Notes: generated by a model not told the origin, from the sequence alone. A stretch of 64,000 nt of DNA from Corbicula japonica (GCA_038501625.1 JAZAYU010000053.1:668501-732500); one strand, 5' to 3'; counted from the first letter of the stretch, positions 1-13,989 are shown. Program-made: numbers and translations.

Positions 1-1393
1 TGCGTTTATTCTATTAAATCAAATGATTTAGAAAAGTAGCAGATTATAGTACTTCTTAACGATACAATGATACTACAAAATCGGCCTCTCTGAAGTACAT
101 CGCAAGTCAGCAATTGATTAAGTGAAGACCTGACAAACCGAATATGTAAGTATAGGTAGTTACAACTTTATTGACAAAAACAGCTTTATAATCTCATTTA
201 TAACAATTTTCAGATAAACTTCTGATCTGCGCGACCTTCAGATGCCAGACTAACTCGCTACCTTTGACAAAAAGATAAAACACACACATTACACACGTTC
301 TAGTTGTTCCGAGCATAACTAGGATATAAATGGCAACTACCGACACGAACCTAGTGGACATTTTGGTCACGAAAATATGTAGAAACACATAGATCTATAC
401 AGGTAATGAGACCGTTCCAATCAAATAGTTTAAGGCGGTAACAATAAGACAAAACACAGGTCAAGAAATCAGGTTTGTCTGAGGCTTTGTTAGGGTAGTA
501 GCATGTTAATTTCGAACTCCCAGGCCGAAATCCATAGAATTATTAAATATTGCTGCCCCAGGTGTTCGAGCAAACCATTGCTCCCCTCTGGACACTTCCT
601 TGACACGGCACATAGCACAGCCGGAGGGAGTAAACACAAACACTGTGATGTTTTTGCATTAAAAACTTTAAAATTAATTTAAACATATCATAGAGATAGA
701 AAGGATAGCAGGTTGAAAGAAGATGTTTTCAGGTACAGATGACCTCGTGCATGCAGCCTGAACAGTTATACCTGCTCTCTGTGCACTTAAACCAGTGTGA
801 CCTTGCTTAGTTGTGTTACAGTCATTTTATATTCCATGTTATTCATTATGCCCGTTGACGTTATGTCACCACGTTTCCTTTTGAAGAACGACGTTTAGAC
901 GTACGTCAATCTAGTGTCAAACCAGTCGTCTTATCAAAAAGAGAAGTTCATGACATTTTCACAAAAGAGCACAATACACATCCTTTACATTAACTTTGAT
1001 CATTCGTTTCTTTAATACTTTGTAACCTTTTATTTGCAAATGTATACCAAAAATGTAGTGAACGAATCGATCCTCAGTAAATGTTAAGGGCCTAAAGAAA
1101 CCATAATCCTTTCAACAATGTCCTCATGAAAGCGACAAATGCGGGTTTTAAGTAAACTTTTCTTGCCTAATCTCTCGTGAACAAACACGGCATTAACTGC
1201 ATTAAGACATCTTCATGTACTTATTGAAACCTGCTGCTTTCATACACTAATCTCATTTCATGCTGCGATCGCTACTCAGCCAAATCATTATGATGAAAAC
1301 GATCACTTTTCTACAATGATACATATACGAGGACAACGACACCTTAGTAGGTTCATGAATTTTAAGCAAAATCATGAGAAATATCGAAATATC

Positions 1394-1645
1394 TGTTAAT
1401 CATCTACCCCATATTTACGCCCTTCATCCCTTGGGGGACAGGATTAGATCCAGATCAACTTGAAAGTTTTTGTCATATGATCTCGATCTACAATAGTTGC
1501 CTCTTGGTCAATAATAACTTAATGAATCTACAAGCGAACAGTTAAGATCCTGATCAGATGGCACGGATGTGCCGTCCGATCTGGATCTAAACTGTTCGCC
1601 CATATGATATATAAATGAATTATGTATTTATGGAGTAAGGGGTTA
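1394..1645. repeat. Family A MITE copy
   Basis: The two arms are inverted around a central stretch: the left carries AGATCCAGATCA and the right GATCTGGATCTAAACTG. The right end reads GGAGTAAGGGGTTAA; the left end is decayed. Confidence 0.6.
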
Positions 1646-1886
1646 AGGAGAGTTGAATTGCTTTAAGTGGTTGTAAGAAATCAAGCCGAATGTCTGCACA
1701 ATTCCCACCTTGCGTCATTTATCTCACCTTAACTCGAGCAGAACATAAATCATGATCATCTTACACGAGTCTTTGAATACTGTATTTTTTTAAGTCTTCT
1801 TTTCTAACATGTTTCCTACTATTAATTATGATGATGTTCAAGCTTAATCGCAAAATAGCTCACTGCCAACTTGGAACAAAATAGGA

Positions 1887-2009
1887 CCCAAGATCATGTT
1901 ACTGAGATTGTAGACCAGTCTCAAATCTCAAGCATTTGATTGGCTGAAATGGATATCAGACGCTTGAGATTTTAGACTGGTCTCCAGTTTCAGTTTTAAG
2001 ACCTTGGGC
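1887..2009. repeat. Family B palindromic MITE
   Basis: The stretch opens with CCCAAGATCATG and closes with GACCTTGGGC. Inside, CAGTCTCAAATCTCAAGCAT is mirrored by a diverged CGCTTGAGATTTTAGACTGG. It is an imperfect long palindrome. Confidence 0.65.
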
Positions 2010-2153
2010 ATAGGTGGACGCTTTGAATGGGACAAAGAATGAAAAGATTCTTTCGAATACCACAAGCAAAGACAGCTGTGCAGAGAACCTTAGAAGTCAT
2101 AAGGTGAGGAAGTGCCTAAGTCGATCTAGATCTACAATAGTCGCAAATATGAT

Positions 2154-2197
2154 ATAAAGCTCGGACATAAAAGTGATAAAGCTCGGACATAAAAGTG
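2154..2197. repeat. 22-bp tandem duplication
   Basis: The unit ATAAAGCTCGGACATAAAAG (first 20 of 22 bases) occurs twice back to back without a mismatch. No function is suggested. Confidence 0.8.
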
Positions 2198-3144
2198 ATA
2201 AATTGTTGCTGAAGAGTTATATAGGTTAAAATTCTGATCTGAGTTTACGACCAGTGGTAATAACAATCTTGCAAAACTATCACTATAAATACCACAAATA
2301 TATTATCGGAATGCAAACGACCGTATTTTTTGCACATGGCTAATTGTATTTTAGTAAATTTGAAACACGCGATCTCTTTGTCCAGTCAAAAACCGTATAA
2401 TACCATACCGAAAAAGAAGCTATTATGTTTAAAGATATTGTCAATTTTCTCCAAGTTTCGTTACGCCTATTAAGGCATTCTTTTGTTTTTGTCCAAGTTT
2501 TTCTTTCTGTTTGTTTTGTTCGAGCGTAATCTTTTAACTATCTATATTGTTCGTTTTTGTCCCCAACCACGACCGGTGACAGTGTCAAAGGAAAAATACC
2601 CTCGTCTCCACTTGCGAGGCTTTAATCTTGTACAAATCTGGTAATTAAAACCCTAAGTATTCTTCTTTTAGTGTGTCATTATTTCAAGACAACAACATTT
2701 ACTTAACTACTAGATAATGGTTGGTATGTTAGTTTTAACGCGCAGGTTTGTATATGTTTTGTTTAAAATGCTAGCAAACAGTGACTTGAATACATTACTA
2801 ACAATTACTGAAATAGCGTAAGTATGACGAATAGAAAAACATGGCAAATTTTCATATTTCAGTAATGATGCCAATGTCCAACAAAAGAATAAACAAAGAT
2901 CGCCTCAACATGTAGACCAAAGATTTGTTGTATCTTAGGCAGTCAATTACAGTAATTAAGAATGTTCAGAATGTTTTGAGTCACTCTTCAAAATGCAACA
3001 GGTTTCAAAAGGACTTTCGATCAGCTGTAGACATCGTCATATAGCATGATGTAAGATTATTACGCTTACAACTCCTTCGTTTAATTCTCAGCCTTGTATG
3101 TTTATGTATAGTCATGTTCTAAATTATACTGTTTACTTGTATAA

Positions 3145-3235
3145 ATACCGAGTTGCGCTCAGCCTGGGCTAGGCGGCCTGGGCAGTAATGCGCATTTCCA
3201 TTACTGCCCAGGAACAGGCTCAATCAAACCTAACC
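3145..3235. repeat. Short hairpin repeat (family H), copy 1
   Basis: GGGCAGTAATG is followed after a few bases by its complement CATTACTGCCC. The outer ends are GAGTTGCGCTCA and AGGCTCAATCAAACC. Inverted relatives occur at 31613-31690 and 61333-61425, which makes this a dispersed hairpin family. Confidence 0.65.
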
Positions 3236-3651
3236 TGCAATATTTTCATATTTTTCGTGTTCGGTGGCTTTCAAAGTTCCCTTTTTCATTTATCAAATAC
3301 CTATTCCGCTTCTCGCGAGAGCCCGAGGCAAAACGACACCTGATACAATTGTTATATTCATCCATCAGTCTGGATTCTCTGGTCAACCTGGAGAAAGCAT
3401 TTCAGCTTATTGTATAAATCCCAGATCATGTGTGGGACCGTGATGTGTGTTTTATACATTGATTTCAGCTAAATCCGCTGACTACGAAAGAAGACGTGTT
3501 TTAAAAGTGGACCTCTGGATTAGCATAGAAAGTTCTAATATACCACCACCACCACCGCTTGTTCTACTTACTGCCTTACGATATCCTCCATAGAATCAAC
3601 GCGAATTAATTATCACCACATCCCATAAGTTGATTTCGACAAAAAGGATAC

Positions 3652-6600
3652 AATCTAGCATACTTTTGATGTTCGTTATGTTTTCTGCTTTGTACATTTT
3701 CACAAATTCTTTTCTGAGGTCATAGTATGAGAAAAAGTATTGAGGCAAGGTAATGTTTTTATTTCCACACTCGGGGTGTAATGCTTGTCGTATATGATTT
3801 GGCCCGTCCGTGGTGAGACAGAAAGACTTGCCCCCATGGTCGGGGTGAACACCTTTTGCTACCAGAAACCGGTCGAACTGAAAAAAACAACAACATAAGT
3901 TGATTCGTTTAAGGAATTAGACATCAAGACGGGCTTAAATTAAACAGTCACGTGATGTTTTGGATGTTTTGGCAACCAAATGAAAGAGGAGAGTTTTCTA
4001 TATTCATGATTTCAAATGATAATTATGTTCAGAGCAAGTCACGCAAATACTGACTCTTCTTCATATACTATTCTTTATAAACAGCAGCGATTCTCTCAAC
4101 CGCCTTCATATTCATATATAGGACTAAAGACCCCTAGAGTTTTTAAAACAAAGACACTCTATGTCAATTGTTCCCTTAAAGTGCCTATAAATTGAATAAT
4201 ATTACAACGAAGTGATGTGAATTCGTGGTGTGCATTAAAACATGTAAACGTTACATGGTTTCGTGACGTTTTAAATGTTCTTTCCTTAGGGCATCCATAA
4301 TCATAATGACTATAAAAAATGTTAAGATTTTTAATTGTTTAACTGTGTCAAGATCTGGTGACGTTCAGTCAGCCATACCATTAAATTTTGTTACTGATCA
4401 AATCTTTTGGGGCTCAATCTCACGAAAACAAAAACGGTATGATTTTTTGGTCAGGGCCACGTCAGCTGTTTTGATCAGTTTTGCAAGTAATGGTAAAAAC
4501 AGATGTCTAAGCATGAAGACATGTATACGCTTAATACGGTCAAAAACTGGGAGTAAAAATGTCCGCGACATCTGCGTGTTTGGGAGGACTAGCTTCGGAC
4601 GGTATGGCATAATGCCTCATATTTATAGGAATTAATGGCTTCGAAACCATCAACACTTGATATTGTCCGAGACCACACGTCTCTGTAATCGCCTTTGTTT
4701 TTAATTCAACTGATAACTATCCAGCAGGTTGTGGACATTCCTCTATTAAAACTTTCTTTCAACAGGTTATCTCGCAAAGACGGTAGCGTAATCAGGAAAG
4801 AGGTAGTTGAATTTGGGAAACGCCGGGTGCACCAGTAATGTTCGTGATATTGGCGTCCTATATATGGAATCTCCGCATCAGAAGTGCCGTTAGTGCCTTT
4901 GTTCATTATATACGATGTTTTAATTAAGTTTAATAGCAGGAATTTTCGTTATAATATGCTTAGTCAAGCGTACTTGAAGAAATAATACATGTAGATTTGA
5001 CGACAGCCTAATTCCATTGTATTATTAATTTTTACAATGACATCGTAAAATTCATTTTCACCAATCATCATGTGGCTCAAGTCTACAAAAGAACTGTTGT
5101 TCTTTTCAAAGCCTACAATGTCAACAATATTAGGAATTCGAGGCTTATTTCATACGATTTTTAGTAATGTTTTATTTCAGGCCTTTTTCTTCAAACGGCT
5201 ATAAGAATAACTGACCATCACAAGTTTGTGTTTGCGATTACATTTTTATCAGGCGTGTTACTTTGAGGGATAAGATATTTATTGGGCTTAAACAATCTTT
5301 TGATGGATTTTTCATTTCAATGGAATATTTATTCAACAAATTAGCAGATTAGTCTTACACGTGTCTGCACTTATTAATTAACACAGCCTTCTTTTTCATT
5401 TCCAAGACGCAACAGATATGGACAACGCCAAATAAAACGTTTGAAACCTTGCAGGGCTGGCCAAATGAATATTGCCGCTCCAGCTGGCGAACATTTTCAG
5501 TTTCAATTTATTATAGTCAGTGTTTCTATTAATTTCAATGTATTGTCCCACATGTTACCAATGCAACAGATTTTTCTGGTTCCGATTGTCTGTATTTGGT
5601 TCTGGGGTATATAGATTATAGATTAAGCTGTCATCGAAGCCGGTGCTTCGGACTACAACACCAAAGAACAACAGCTTGTTTCAGAGCCAAAGGCAGCAAT
5701 AAAACCAGTTCTAACGGTACACGTCGATAATCTGTGCACCAGGTGCTATCGTATCTGGCTTTTCTACCAACACGCGACCTATACTAATTAACGCGGCCTT
5801 TTTCATATTTCATTTAATCTGATTCTCCTATATTCGGACAGATAAATATTTAAGGAGATGGAGATGGAATATTGTGTTAATATTATTCTATGCTAAGTTC
5901 AATATCTGCTGACATGTCAGTGTAGCACGTTTGGTTAGACCTAAAGGATATATTGCCTTTTTCTCCTCGGCTAAAACGTATACTGGCCAGCTCATTGCAG
6001 TGATATGTAAGGGTTCTATCCTTATATGCTGAACGAACTTAACATTAAAACAACACCTCCCCTTAAATTAATGAGATGTTTTGCCCATATGATGGCCGCA
6101 AGCGTGTCCTTTGATGATGATAGTATGAGCAATCTTAAGTATATGTAGTACGACAAAACATAACAAATAGGAAGACTGCAAATGCTTATTTGAAAGACTT
6201 AGCCCTTGACTCCATAGATACGGCTTTTACTGCATTGGCGAACCGTTTAGATCCAGATCAGCCGGCATATCTGTGCCGTCTGATCAGGATATAAACAGTT
6301 CGCCTTAAGATTCATTGATTATTTCTGAACAATAGGGAAATACTGTGGATCAAGATCAGATGACACAAATTTGCTGGCTGATCTGGATCTAAACTGTTCC
6401 TTCGTGCGATAAAAGCCTATATGTGTAGTAACGTGTTAACTATATACTACTCACCTCATCTAGAACATGATCTAGTGACTGAGCATTTTTGATGATATTT
6501 TCGTCTAAACCTGTTTCTTGTTTACAGTCGTCGGTAATGACTGTTTCCGACAGCTCGTTCGGCGTCGGACGACAATAATGTTGCTGAACAGCAACAACCT

Positions 6601-8850
6601 GTGAGATGAAAAAAAAGATACATTAATCAAATGGAGCAGAACAGAACAGATATTTTATTGACTCGTACAATGTACATCATAATATTTCATGTATTCGTCA
6701 TTTATGAGAACAATTCATTAATAATCTAGGAAAATTAATTATTCATGATATTTTCATAGATTAGAACAAATAATGCTTTCGGCAGCAAAATAATGCATCC
6801 AGCTAAGAAAATAATACACTCGCCATTTCAGAAAATAATATATAATTACCATTTAGGGAAAAATGTTTCATAATTTCGACTTGTTGATACTCTATTAAGA
6901 TTAAGTCGTATTATCAGGATCGAAATTTTCTTAATCAAGCAAGATGATGACTCAATAACTGACTTTAGGGCTTCTTGCTCAATACAAATATAATACAAAC
7001 GAGAATAGACGTTTTGGAATGTTCCTGCAATTTATTAATTTTTAATTTATTTAAAATATGCTCTAGGGCTTTGGTTCAGTTTAAAATCTATGAATACTAA
7101 TGATCTTGATCATAAAAAGCTACATACAATAAATACAGTTTATCCTTTCACAACTCTAAAAGAACAAAGGTTGGGGAAGAATTCTCTTATCAACCTGTAA
7201 ATTTGTTAAGACATGGCTAGAAGATAAGTTTGTTAACGCTCTGTTTTAGGATAGTGACGAAAATTAGGGTGCTGGTGCCAACCCCATATTATTTATTATA
7301 TTTCGCACGAGTCAACATATTACAGTGTATGTTGATAATGTTTATCAGAAAATGATAACACGAGCTGACCCATATGATATAGAATAATTAGAGACCCAAT
7401 TCCCGTTGGAAACATTTTAATGACACGACGTTCACTGATTTGCTCCTGTTGCCGATTTTGTATTGCGTTCAGTTTAAATTGTTCCTCTTTTGTCATCTCT
7501 CGTTTGAAAAACTGTCGTAAAATTGATTCTAAAAGGTGGTTTCGGCTTAAGGGACATTTTTAACATCAAAAATACATTTAACGTTAAACATGCATCAATG
7601 GTTTGTGTTTCTTTCTTGAAACATAGTGGGGGAAATTTATGATTAGCTGACAGCTATTTCCTTATTATGCTTTTCGCTTAATGCATTAAATTGTTTTAGG
7701 GTTATTATTTTACGTTAATGGAGTTAAATGTGAACGTTTGCGTAAGAGACCAAAAGATACCGCACATAAATACATCAAAGTATGGGAGAATATTTTGAAG
7801 CTTAATCAAGTCCTGTGCCCACGATCATAAAACTAAAACTGCAGACCAGTCTGAAATCTCAATTATCTGATTGGCAGAAATGGCGACCATTCGCCATTTC
7901 AGCCAATCAGATGCTTGATATTTGAGACTGGTCCTCAATCTTATTTTCTGATCTTGGGCCCTGGTGTATTAAGACGATTCAAGCAATTGATTGTGATGAA
8001 TTCTTAACATGATCAAGTGATCGATATGGTTCTCTAAGGCGGACAGAACAAACCATATGTACCCAGGGTAACAGGACAAGGCAACAGCTCTGGAGCCCTT
8101 AACCCATACACCGACTTCGTCCAAATTCTATTTTCACGCCAACGAGACATTTTACTACGTTCCTTAGGATTTTGTTGTTTAAAAGAACAACGATAAACAA
8201 AAAATAAACAAAAAATCTAAAATCAAATCTTGCACTACTTGTCATGTTATTACATCCACGACCCCTGGTATTAAATTGTAACGAAATATGCACTAATATA
8301 AAATTGGATACGGTATAATCAATTTTCAATGGTCTCAATCGGTAGTCACCAAATTATCACGTATTATATTTCATGAAACATTGCTTCTATTCTCTATAAA
8401 ATGTGTAAACTTATCAAAGTGTCGGTCTTGAAATGCCTAATAATTGTACAAATACCAAGATAGTCCGTGATCTCGACATTTTTAGATAAAATAAGCGGAT
8501 TTTGTGTAAACACTTTACAATAACTCCTAGTTTCTACTTCAGTAAATTTTAGTTCGAAATTACTAAATTTAAAAGGGCATGGATAAAATTACTAAATAGA
8601 GCGGAGCTCTATTGAAATTGCAAATTTCTCGTTATCAATCAACCTCACACAGTAGTCACGGATTTTATCCAATTGTCACAAGAAGGAATGTAAAAGTAGG
8701 AAATTAAATGTGTGAACCTACCTTATTATTTGGCACATCATATAACAAATACACAAACAGCACTATCTGTTCTTCGTCCACTCCTAATTCTTCTCCATTT
8801 TTCCCGGCAGAAGCACAGAATAAAACGACCAAATAAGATGAGTTGGTCAT
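3652..8850 (-). CDS. ESRP: ESRP/Fusilli-like epithelial splicing regulatory protein, N-terminal three exons (partial)
   Basis: Coding exons on the minus strand are 8850-8722, 6598-6455 and 3877-3652. They join in phase 0 and give about 166 residues. Exon 1 begins [16 protein letters not shown], close to the vertebrate ESRP start. Exon 2 holds [15 protein letters not shown], matching the conserved DCKEET block. Exon 3 holds [19 protein letters not shown] followed by DLRKEF, the signature of the N-terminal DnaQ-exonuclease-like fold of ESRPs. The family regulates alternative splicing of epithelial transcripts in the nucleus through three RRMs, which must lie outside this window. An in-frame ATG eight codons upstream (8872-8874) could also start the protein, with a TGA stop further upstream; similarity favours 8850. 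The last donor (GATT|GTATCC) is weak, so the exon 3 end is tentative. Confidence 0.86.
6199..6440. repeat. Family A MITE copy in ESRP intron
   Basis: It carries GATCCAGATCAGCCGGCATA and, inverted, GCTGGCTGATCTGGATCTAA. The right end GTGTTAAC lies only about 15 bp from the donor of ESRP exon 2. Confidence 0.65.
7818..7962. repeat. Family B palindromic MITE
   Basis: GGCGACCATTCGCC forms the centre of a long palindrome. The arms include CAGACCAGTCTGAAATCTCA and its near-complement TTGAGACTGGTC. It ends GATCTTGGGCCC. Confidence 0.75.
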
Positions 8851-8874
8851 ACTGTTAATTTCACTTATTTTCAT

Positions 8875-11800
8875 TTTTGTCTTATTTCATTCACTGTGTC
8901 TTTCCGTTAACATACATGTGTCTCATATAAATGATAAACAGAAAATGTTTTTGTACACCATGTGAAAGATATCCTCGTCAATTACCGTCAAAATAAGACA
9001 CAATCTTATTGGTCCGTGGCCCAAACGTGGCGATGAATACGGAGGACTGCCACGGGGAATCTAATTAACGTCGTATTTATACAGGTAAACGCTCTCAGGT
9101 GAAACGGACGATCAAACTTTTACTACTGGAAGTATTTAATCGCAATTATCGTCACATCTCCGAAAACGATGGCTAATCTTTGAAGAATCTACAGGATGTC
9201 GTAAATCTTAAAAAAAATGATAATAGAAAATGATTTTATCAATAACTGTTAATTATCAAAGGTATACGTCCCCACGTTAAAATGCGCACGCATATTGCAC
9301 GAACGGAAGCTGGAAAAGGCGCGCAAGCTGTTGCAGAAGCGTTTGTTAAACTAGAAAATACCAACAAAAGACTTGATGTATACTAGTAACATGTGTGTGT
9401 AACTATGCTTTCACGACTTGTACCGAGAATTGATTCTCATAATGACAGAATTAACTCCCAGAAAATTAAATGTCAGAGTTGTTACAGTAGTTAGTGGTAT
9501 GTGTTAGTGGTAGAACGTTGGATATGAGTAGTTTTTGCAGACAGTGCATACAAAATGCTTGAAGTCTTGGATACGTAGAAAAAACGTCATTAAATTAGAA
9601 GTCAAAAGTCAATAATTGCATGCCGCTTTCAGATCTATTGCATATAGGCCTTAATATAAACTGTGAACTAACATGGGCCCCGTGTTTATAAATCTATATT
9701 ATAGCTGTCTGCTACAATGCTAATTATATATATTTTTGCATACGGGACCTGGCATATGGTCAGTTTAATACTGACATGCCACGAATATTACCGTGGTCCC
9801 CAAAGTTTACCCAAGCCCGAATTCCTCTGCCTACTATCTCTTGCTATATTAGAATAAACCGTAATGTCAATATATACTTAATGTTTCATTCATATAACAT
9901 AAAATCGAAGTATTTGGATTAATGTTGATAAAAGTTATTTGAACATTCAGTAAATCTCTTAAACAACCCCACTTTACACACTGTACGATGTGCAATAGTA
10001 AATATACCCAAGGAAGTGGTCAGTTACCACAAATAATTGAACAGTAGTCCTAAATTTGCATGCATTGAAATGTACAGTAATTGTTAAATTTTCGAAGGAA
10101 AACTAAATTAACATTTTCTTTTCGTTAAACAAGTCACATTAAGATACCTTGAAAGATTCGTGTCTTAATTATAAAACATTTTAAACAGATAATAAATCCC
10201 AAAATGTGTTAAAAAGCACATTCAGTTACGCACACAGTTTTCAAAATCAACTCGGTAAAATGAGGAGATCTGCAGAAATTAGAGATGCATCATTTCTCCA
10301 GGGACGGGGTTAAGGAATTTCCGACACCGTTTACATCACGATCAGTGATTATACAAAGACTGGACAATCAGTTCAGGTGAAACCCGATCCATTTCTAAAC
10401 ACCTTGCAGGGAGCAATCAATATTAATCAAACCACTGTTGAATAAGATAAAGTAGCATGTTCAAAGGAACAGAGTCACGGATTTGGACAGTTCAGCGCGA
10501 AATACATCATTGTTCGGAGACCGATACAATTCAACTGAAAGTATATTAAATGTTCATTAATGCATTGTATGATCAATTTATTTGAACCTGACTCTAATAA
10601 ATGATATGTTTTATTCTGTTCTGCTGATTCATTTTATGCTTTAAAGGAATACGAATATTATAGTATAGTTACTGTCATATTGGGGGGGGGGGAATTAACC
10701 GACTACCCCTGTACTTCCCAGTTTCCCTAATAAAAATTTCATACATATGTTCTGTTCAGTCCCCATAGAAGGACACTCACGATAGTTTAAAATTAACTTT
10801 CGAGTTCCTTATCTTAATGAATACAATATCAAATGTGGGACAACGACATATTTTTGTACATCACAATAGAAGAGCGAGATGTGTTATCGGCGTGGAGTGT
10901 GCCGGCAGGGGTTTTCACCTGTCTGTTGATGGACAGCGCTATGTAACCCACAGATTATAACAGTGACAGCAGATTACAGTGATAAGTAGAGATAGGAAAT
11001 CTCTAAAATATGATAGCGCAACATAGAATCTTCTAACTGACGACTTTGACAGGAAACCATTTAGCACATGTCATTATACGCTTTCTAAACAATGACAATC
11101 TTAAAAGAACATATTTAATTTACTAGGTTGCCATGTAAACGGCTCTATGGTCTAAAATGGTTCATCAGCTAGGTTTTTTTATACGAACACACAAGGCCTA
11201 GACCGTTTTAACTGAACTCATGAAGTTAAGGAGAGATGTGAACACTGATTAAGCTAGAGAAGTGGGGCCGCGATATGCGCCCATGCTAGGCAAACTTAAC
11301 CGATTTCACTGGGACTTCCACCATTGGACCAAACATCTACCGACTAGAACTGTAGATAGTTTTTCAATTAGTGGTCATAAACTTATTTCAATCAAGACCA
11401 CGATGACTTTTGATGGTTTGACCTCAATATCAGGTAGTCTACTGACTATGAACAATCTACATACCAAGTTTGGTGAATCTAGGTCAAACCATTCTTCAGT
11501 TCAACTGAATGCGACCATCACCCTTAATCAAAATGAGACCTCTTTTGACCACGAACAATCCAAATACCAAGTGTGGAGACTGTAGCTTTTTACCAGTTAA
11601 ATGACACTGAACATCAGTGTCAGTTAATGCTGTGAATACAGGGACAGGTCATTTCTATCAACTGACATCTTACCGGCTTTTGTGTTTATCTTGAATGTAA
11701 GCATAACTTCATACATAATTGCTTAGTATATTTTGCAATCAAAATTCATATGCCCAACTATTCCTAGATAACAATGATCTTATCGAAGGGAAAATGGCCG

Positions 11801-12194
11801 ATACAGTCTTCAGTTGGGGAAACTAAAAATCATATAACAAGCCACAAGAACTGACTTGAAGACTAGTCTCTTAATTAAAACCCCTGCTTGTGATAGGACC
11901 GTCTGGAGACTGGTCTTAATGCCAACCAGTCACCCACTTGACATTGTAGACTGGTCTCCATAGCTCATATATTTTGTCTAAGGTTTATTGACTGCTCTTA
12001 TTGCCACAAATATTTTTTTATTTATACTGATTGTAGTGTGTGCGGTTTCAAGTAAGTAGAATTGTTCTGGTCTTGCCACGTTCTACATTAACTGAAATAA
12101 CAGTTCCTGAATGGTTTGTTTCCTAACATGCTAATTTTGACTTTTACTATTTCACGAAATCTCTCACCAGTTTACATATTTTGATTTCCTCTCT
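8875..12194. other. Intergenic upstream of ESRP
   Basis: No exon is supported. The ESRP promoter should lie close to 8875-9400, which is slightly richer in CpG than its surroundings, but no TATA box or other decisive core element stands out. A diverged family B-like stretch lies near 11840-11955 and an 11-G run at 10682-10692. Confidence 0.4.
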
Positions 12195-12426
12195 TAACCC
12201 ATTACTATAATATTATAAATGTTCTAAGCATGTGTGAGCAGTGTAGATCCAGCACATCCATGCCATCTGATCAGGATCTGCACTGTTTGCTTTTTCGTTA
12301 GAGATAAAATAATAAATCAAAAAGTGAACAGCGTAAATCCTGATCAAATGGCACAGATGTGCCAACTGATCTCGATCTACACTAGTTGCGCATGTGAAAA
12401 AATGCCTATATATGGAGTTAAGGTTT
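12195..12426. repeat. Family A MITE copy
   Basis: It starts TTAACCCATTACT. The inverted cores are GATCAGGATCTGCACTGTTT and GTGCCAACTGATCTCGATCT, and the right end reads ATATATGGAGTTAAGG. Confidence 0.75.
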
Positions 12427-12869
12427 GCAATTTCATTTGCACCCATTTACCTCTGTGTATTAGTTCTCGGATAGGTCTATGAAGTACAGAAAACACTGAA
12501 CAAACATGTAATTTATTAAAATATATTCTTTAAACTCAATCTGTGAAAATACATTTTATACTTTAAAAGTTTAAAAGATATGTTACAAAGAATTAACAAA
12601 AAATCAAATAGTAAAACTTATCTAGATTTACAATTGCACAACCCTCATAGTTCCTAACAGATACAGAGTAACAAAACAAAACACCACCTAATAAAGACTA
12701 GCAAAAATAAGTGCTTCAATTAACAGAAAATGTTGACAAACTTATCTCAAAATGTTTATGCAGCAGTAGCCAATATGATCATATATGAATTCATAAAAAG
12801 ATAAAAGAATACAAATATTTTTAAACAAATAAACCACAGGGCAAGGACTGCATTTCAATTAAAGTTTTC

Positions 12870-13018
12870 TCAGGTCAAAGATCATAAAATATTGACTGCA
12901 GACCAATCTCAAAATTCTATGTTGTGATGGTCAGTTAATAAACTAAGTTCAAATTCAACCAATCAGCTGCTTGAGGTTTGAGACTGGTTCCATGTCTTAG
13001 TTTTACGATCTTGGGCCC
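12870..13018. repeat. Family B MITE, diverged copy
   Basis: AAGATCATAAAATATTGACT on the left and ACGATCTTGGGCCC on the right are the terminal motifs. The centre is rearranged, with AACCAATCAGCTGCTTGAGG in place of the usual AGCCAATCAGATGCTTGAGA. Confidence 0.6.
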
Positions 13019-13619
13019 GGATGCATATAAATATCAAAATTAATAAAACATAAAATGTATGCGGGGCTCCAGGAAAACCAGTAGAACCACAGTGTTTAAT
13101 CTATACAGCATACTGGTCAACTTAAAATGTATTTTTCTTGAGTATATTGAATAATTTCAGAATAAAGTAGCAAAAAAACCCCAACAATTTTTAGTATTTT
13201 CTGAATTAATTGCTGACATGAAAAAGAATGATTTTCTGTACTGTCAGATATAAGTGATCAAATTGCTTGAGAAAATTGATTAGCCCCCCTTAAGCAGAAA
13301 GCAATAAAACAAGAAGAGTTACTTCCCATTTAAAGTACATCTGATAGCAGTAAAGTCCCAAAGTATACTGATTTGATTTATAAATTTTTCAATAAATGCA
13401 TAAATGCTAAAATATTGAAAAAATGATTTGTGAATCATTTAATGCAAAAAATCAGGATGAATTCATGGAAAATCATTTTGACATTTAACACAAGCAAGGA
13501 CAATTGTACAACCTGTTTTCAGGTGTTCTGACAAGCATTTATCAAAATCAGTAAATATAATGCATATGTATACTATGCACATCATTTAAATCAGGACAGT
13601 ATATATCAAACAAAAATGT

Positions 13620-13735
13620 AAAACTAGTCCATAAATCCAGCTATCTGACTGGGTGACACAGACTGAGCACAGTCTCATATTTAACTCATTGAAACTTAAA
13701 ATCTGACCAGTTTTAGTTTTTTAACCTTGGGAACA
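13620..13735. repeat. Family B MITE fragment
   Basis: Only the terminal motif TTTTAACCTTGGG and a degraded ATCTGACTGGGTGA arm remain. Confidence 0.4.
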
Positions 13736-13989
13736 AATCCGCCAATGAACCTAGATGGGTTTGAGGAAACAGCAGGTGTGGCGAAGAGAGTTGGGCAATT
13801 GTTGTCAGCATATTCCCAACTTTTTACGTTTAATTTTATAACATCTTCAGTTTGATTTATCTAAAAACTCAACTCCCCCATTCCACAAACCTTTTTTGTG
13901 AGCTGTGTTTAAGTAATGAAAACATGCTAGTTTGTATCTTCATACAATTATTATACCTTAATTTCTCACATTAACATGAAACTTGATAT

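Larger units (their letters stand above)
1..3651. other. Non-coding stretch, probably a downstream ESRP intron
   Basis: No exon could be recognised here on either strand. Because ESRP exon 3 ends at about 3652 on the minus strand and the RRM exons are not found, this stretch is inferred to be the following intron. It holds one family A MITE, one family B MITE, a 22-bp direct duplication at 2154-2197, a short (CCA)n run near 3543 and a hairpin repeat at 3145-3235. Confidence 0.45.

Noticed and set aside
540..640. GC-richer minus-strand stretch considered as a coding exon (translation LPPAVLCAVSRKCPEG)
   Set aside because: It matches no ESRP region, and no convincing acceptor/donor pair was found.
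3556..3600. Short minus-strand frame [10 protein letters not shown] before a GTAAGT donor, considered as ESRP exon 4
   Set aside because: No acceptor AG lies between it and exon 3, and the similarity to the ESRP block is only a few residues. It is kept as a finding about the exon 3 end, not as an exon.
4306..4635. 109-codon open frame on the plus strand, with a 70-codon frame on the other strand
   Set aside because: It lies in an ESRP intron, the composition is ordinary, and no conserved motif or splice context was recognised. It is compatible with chance.
11262..11585. 107-codon plus-strand open frame
   Set aside because: The DNA reads like the dispersed repeats (AGGTCAAACC, ACCAAGTTTGGTGAA phrases also seen near 14280), and the protein is low-information. 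It is not a gene.
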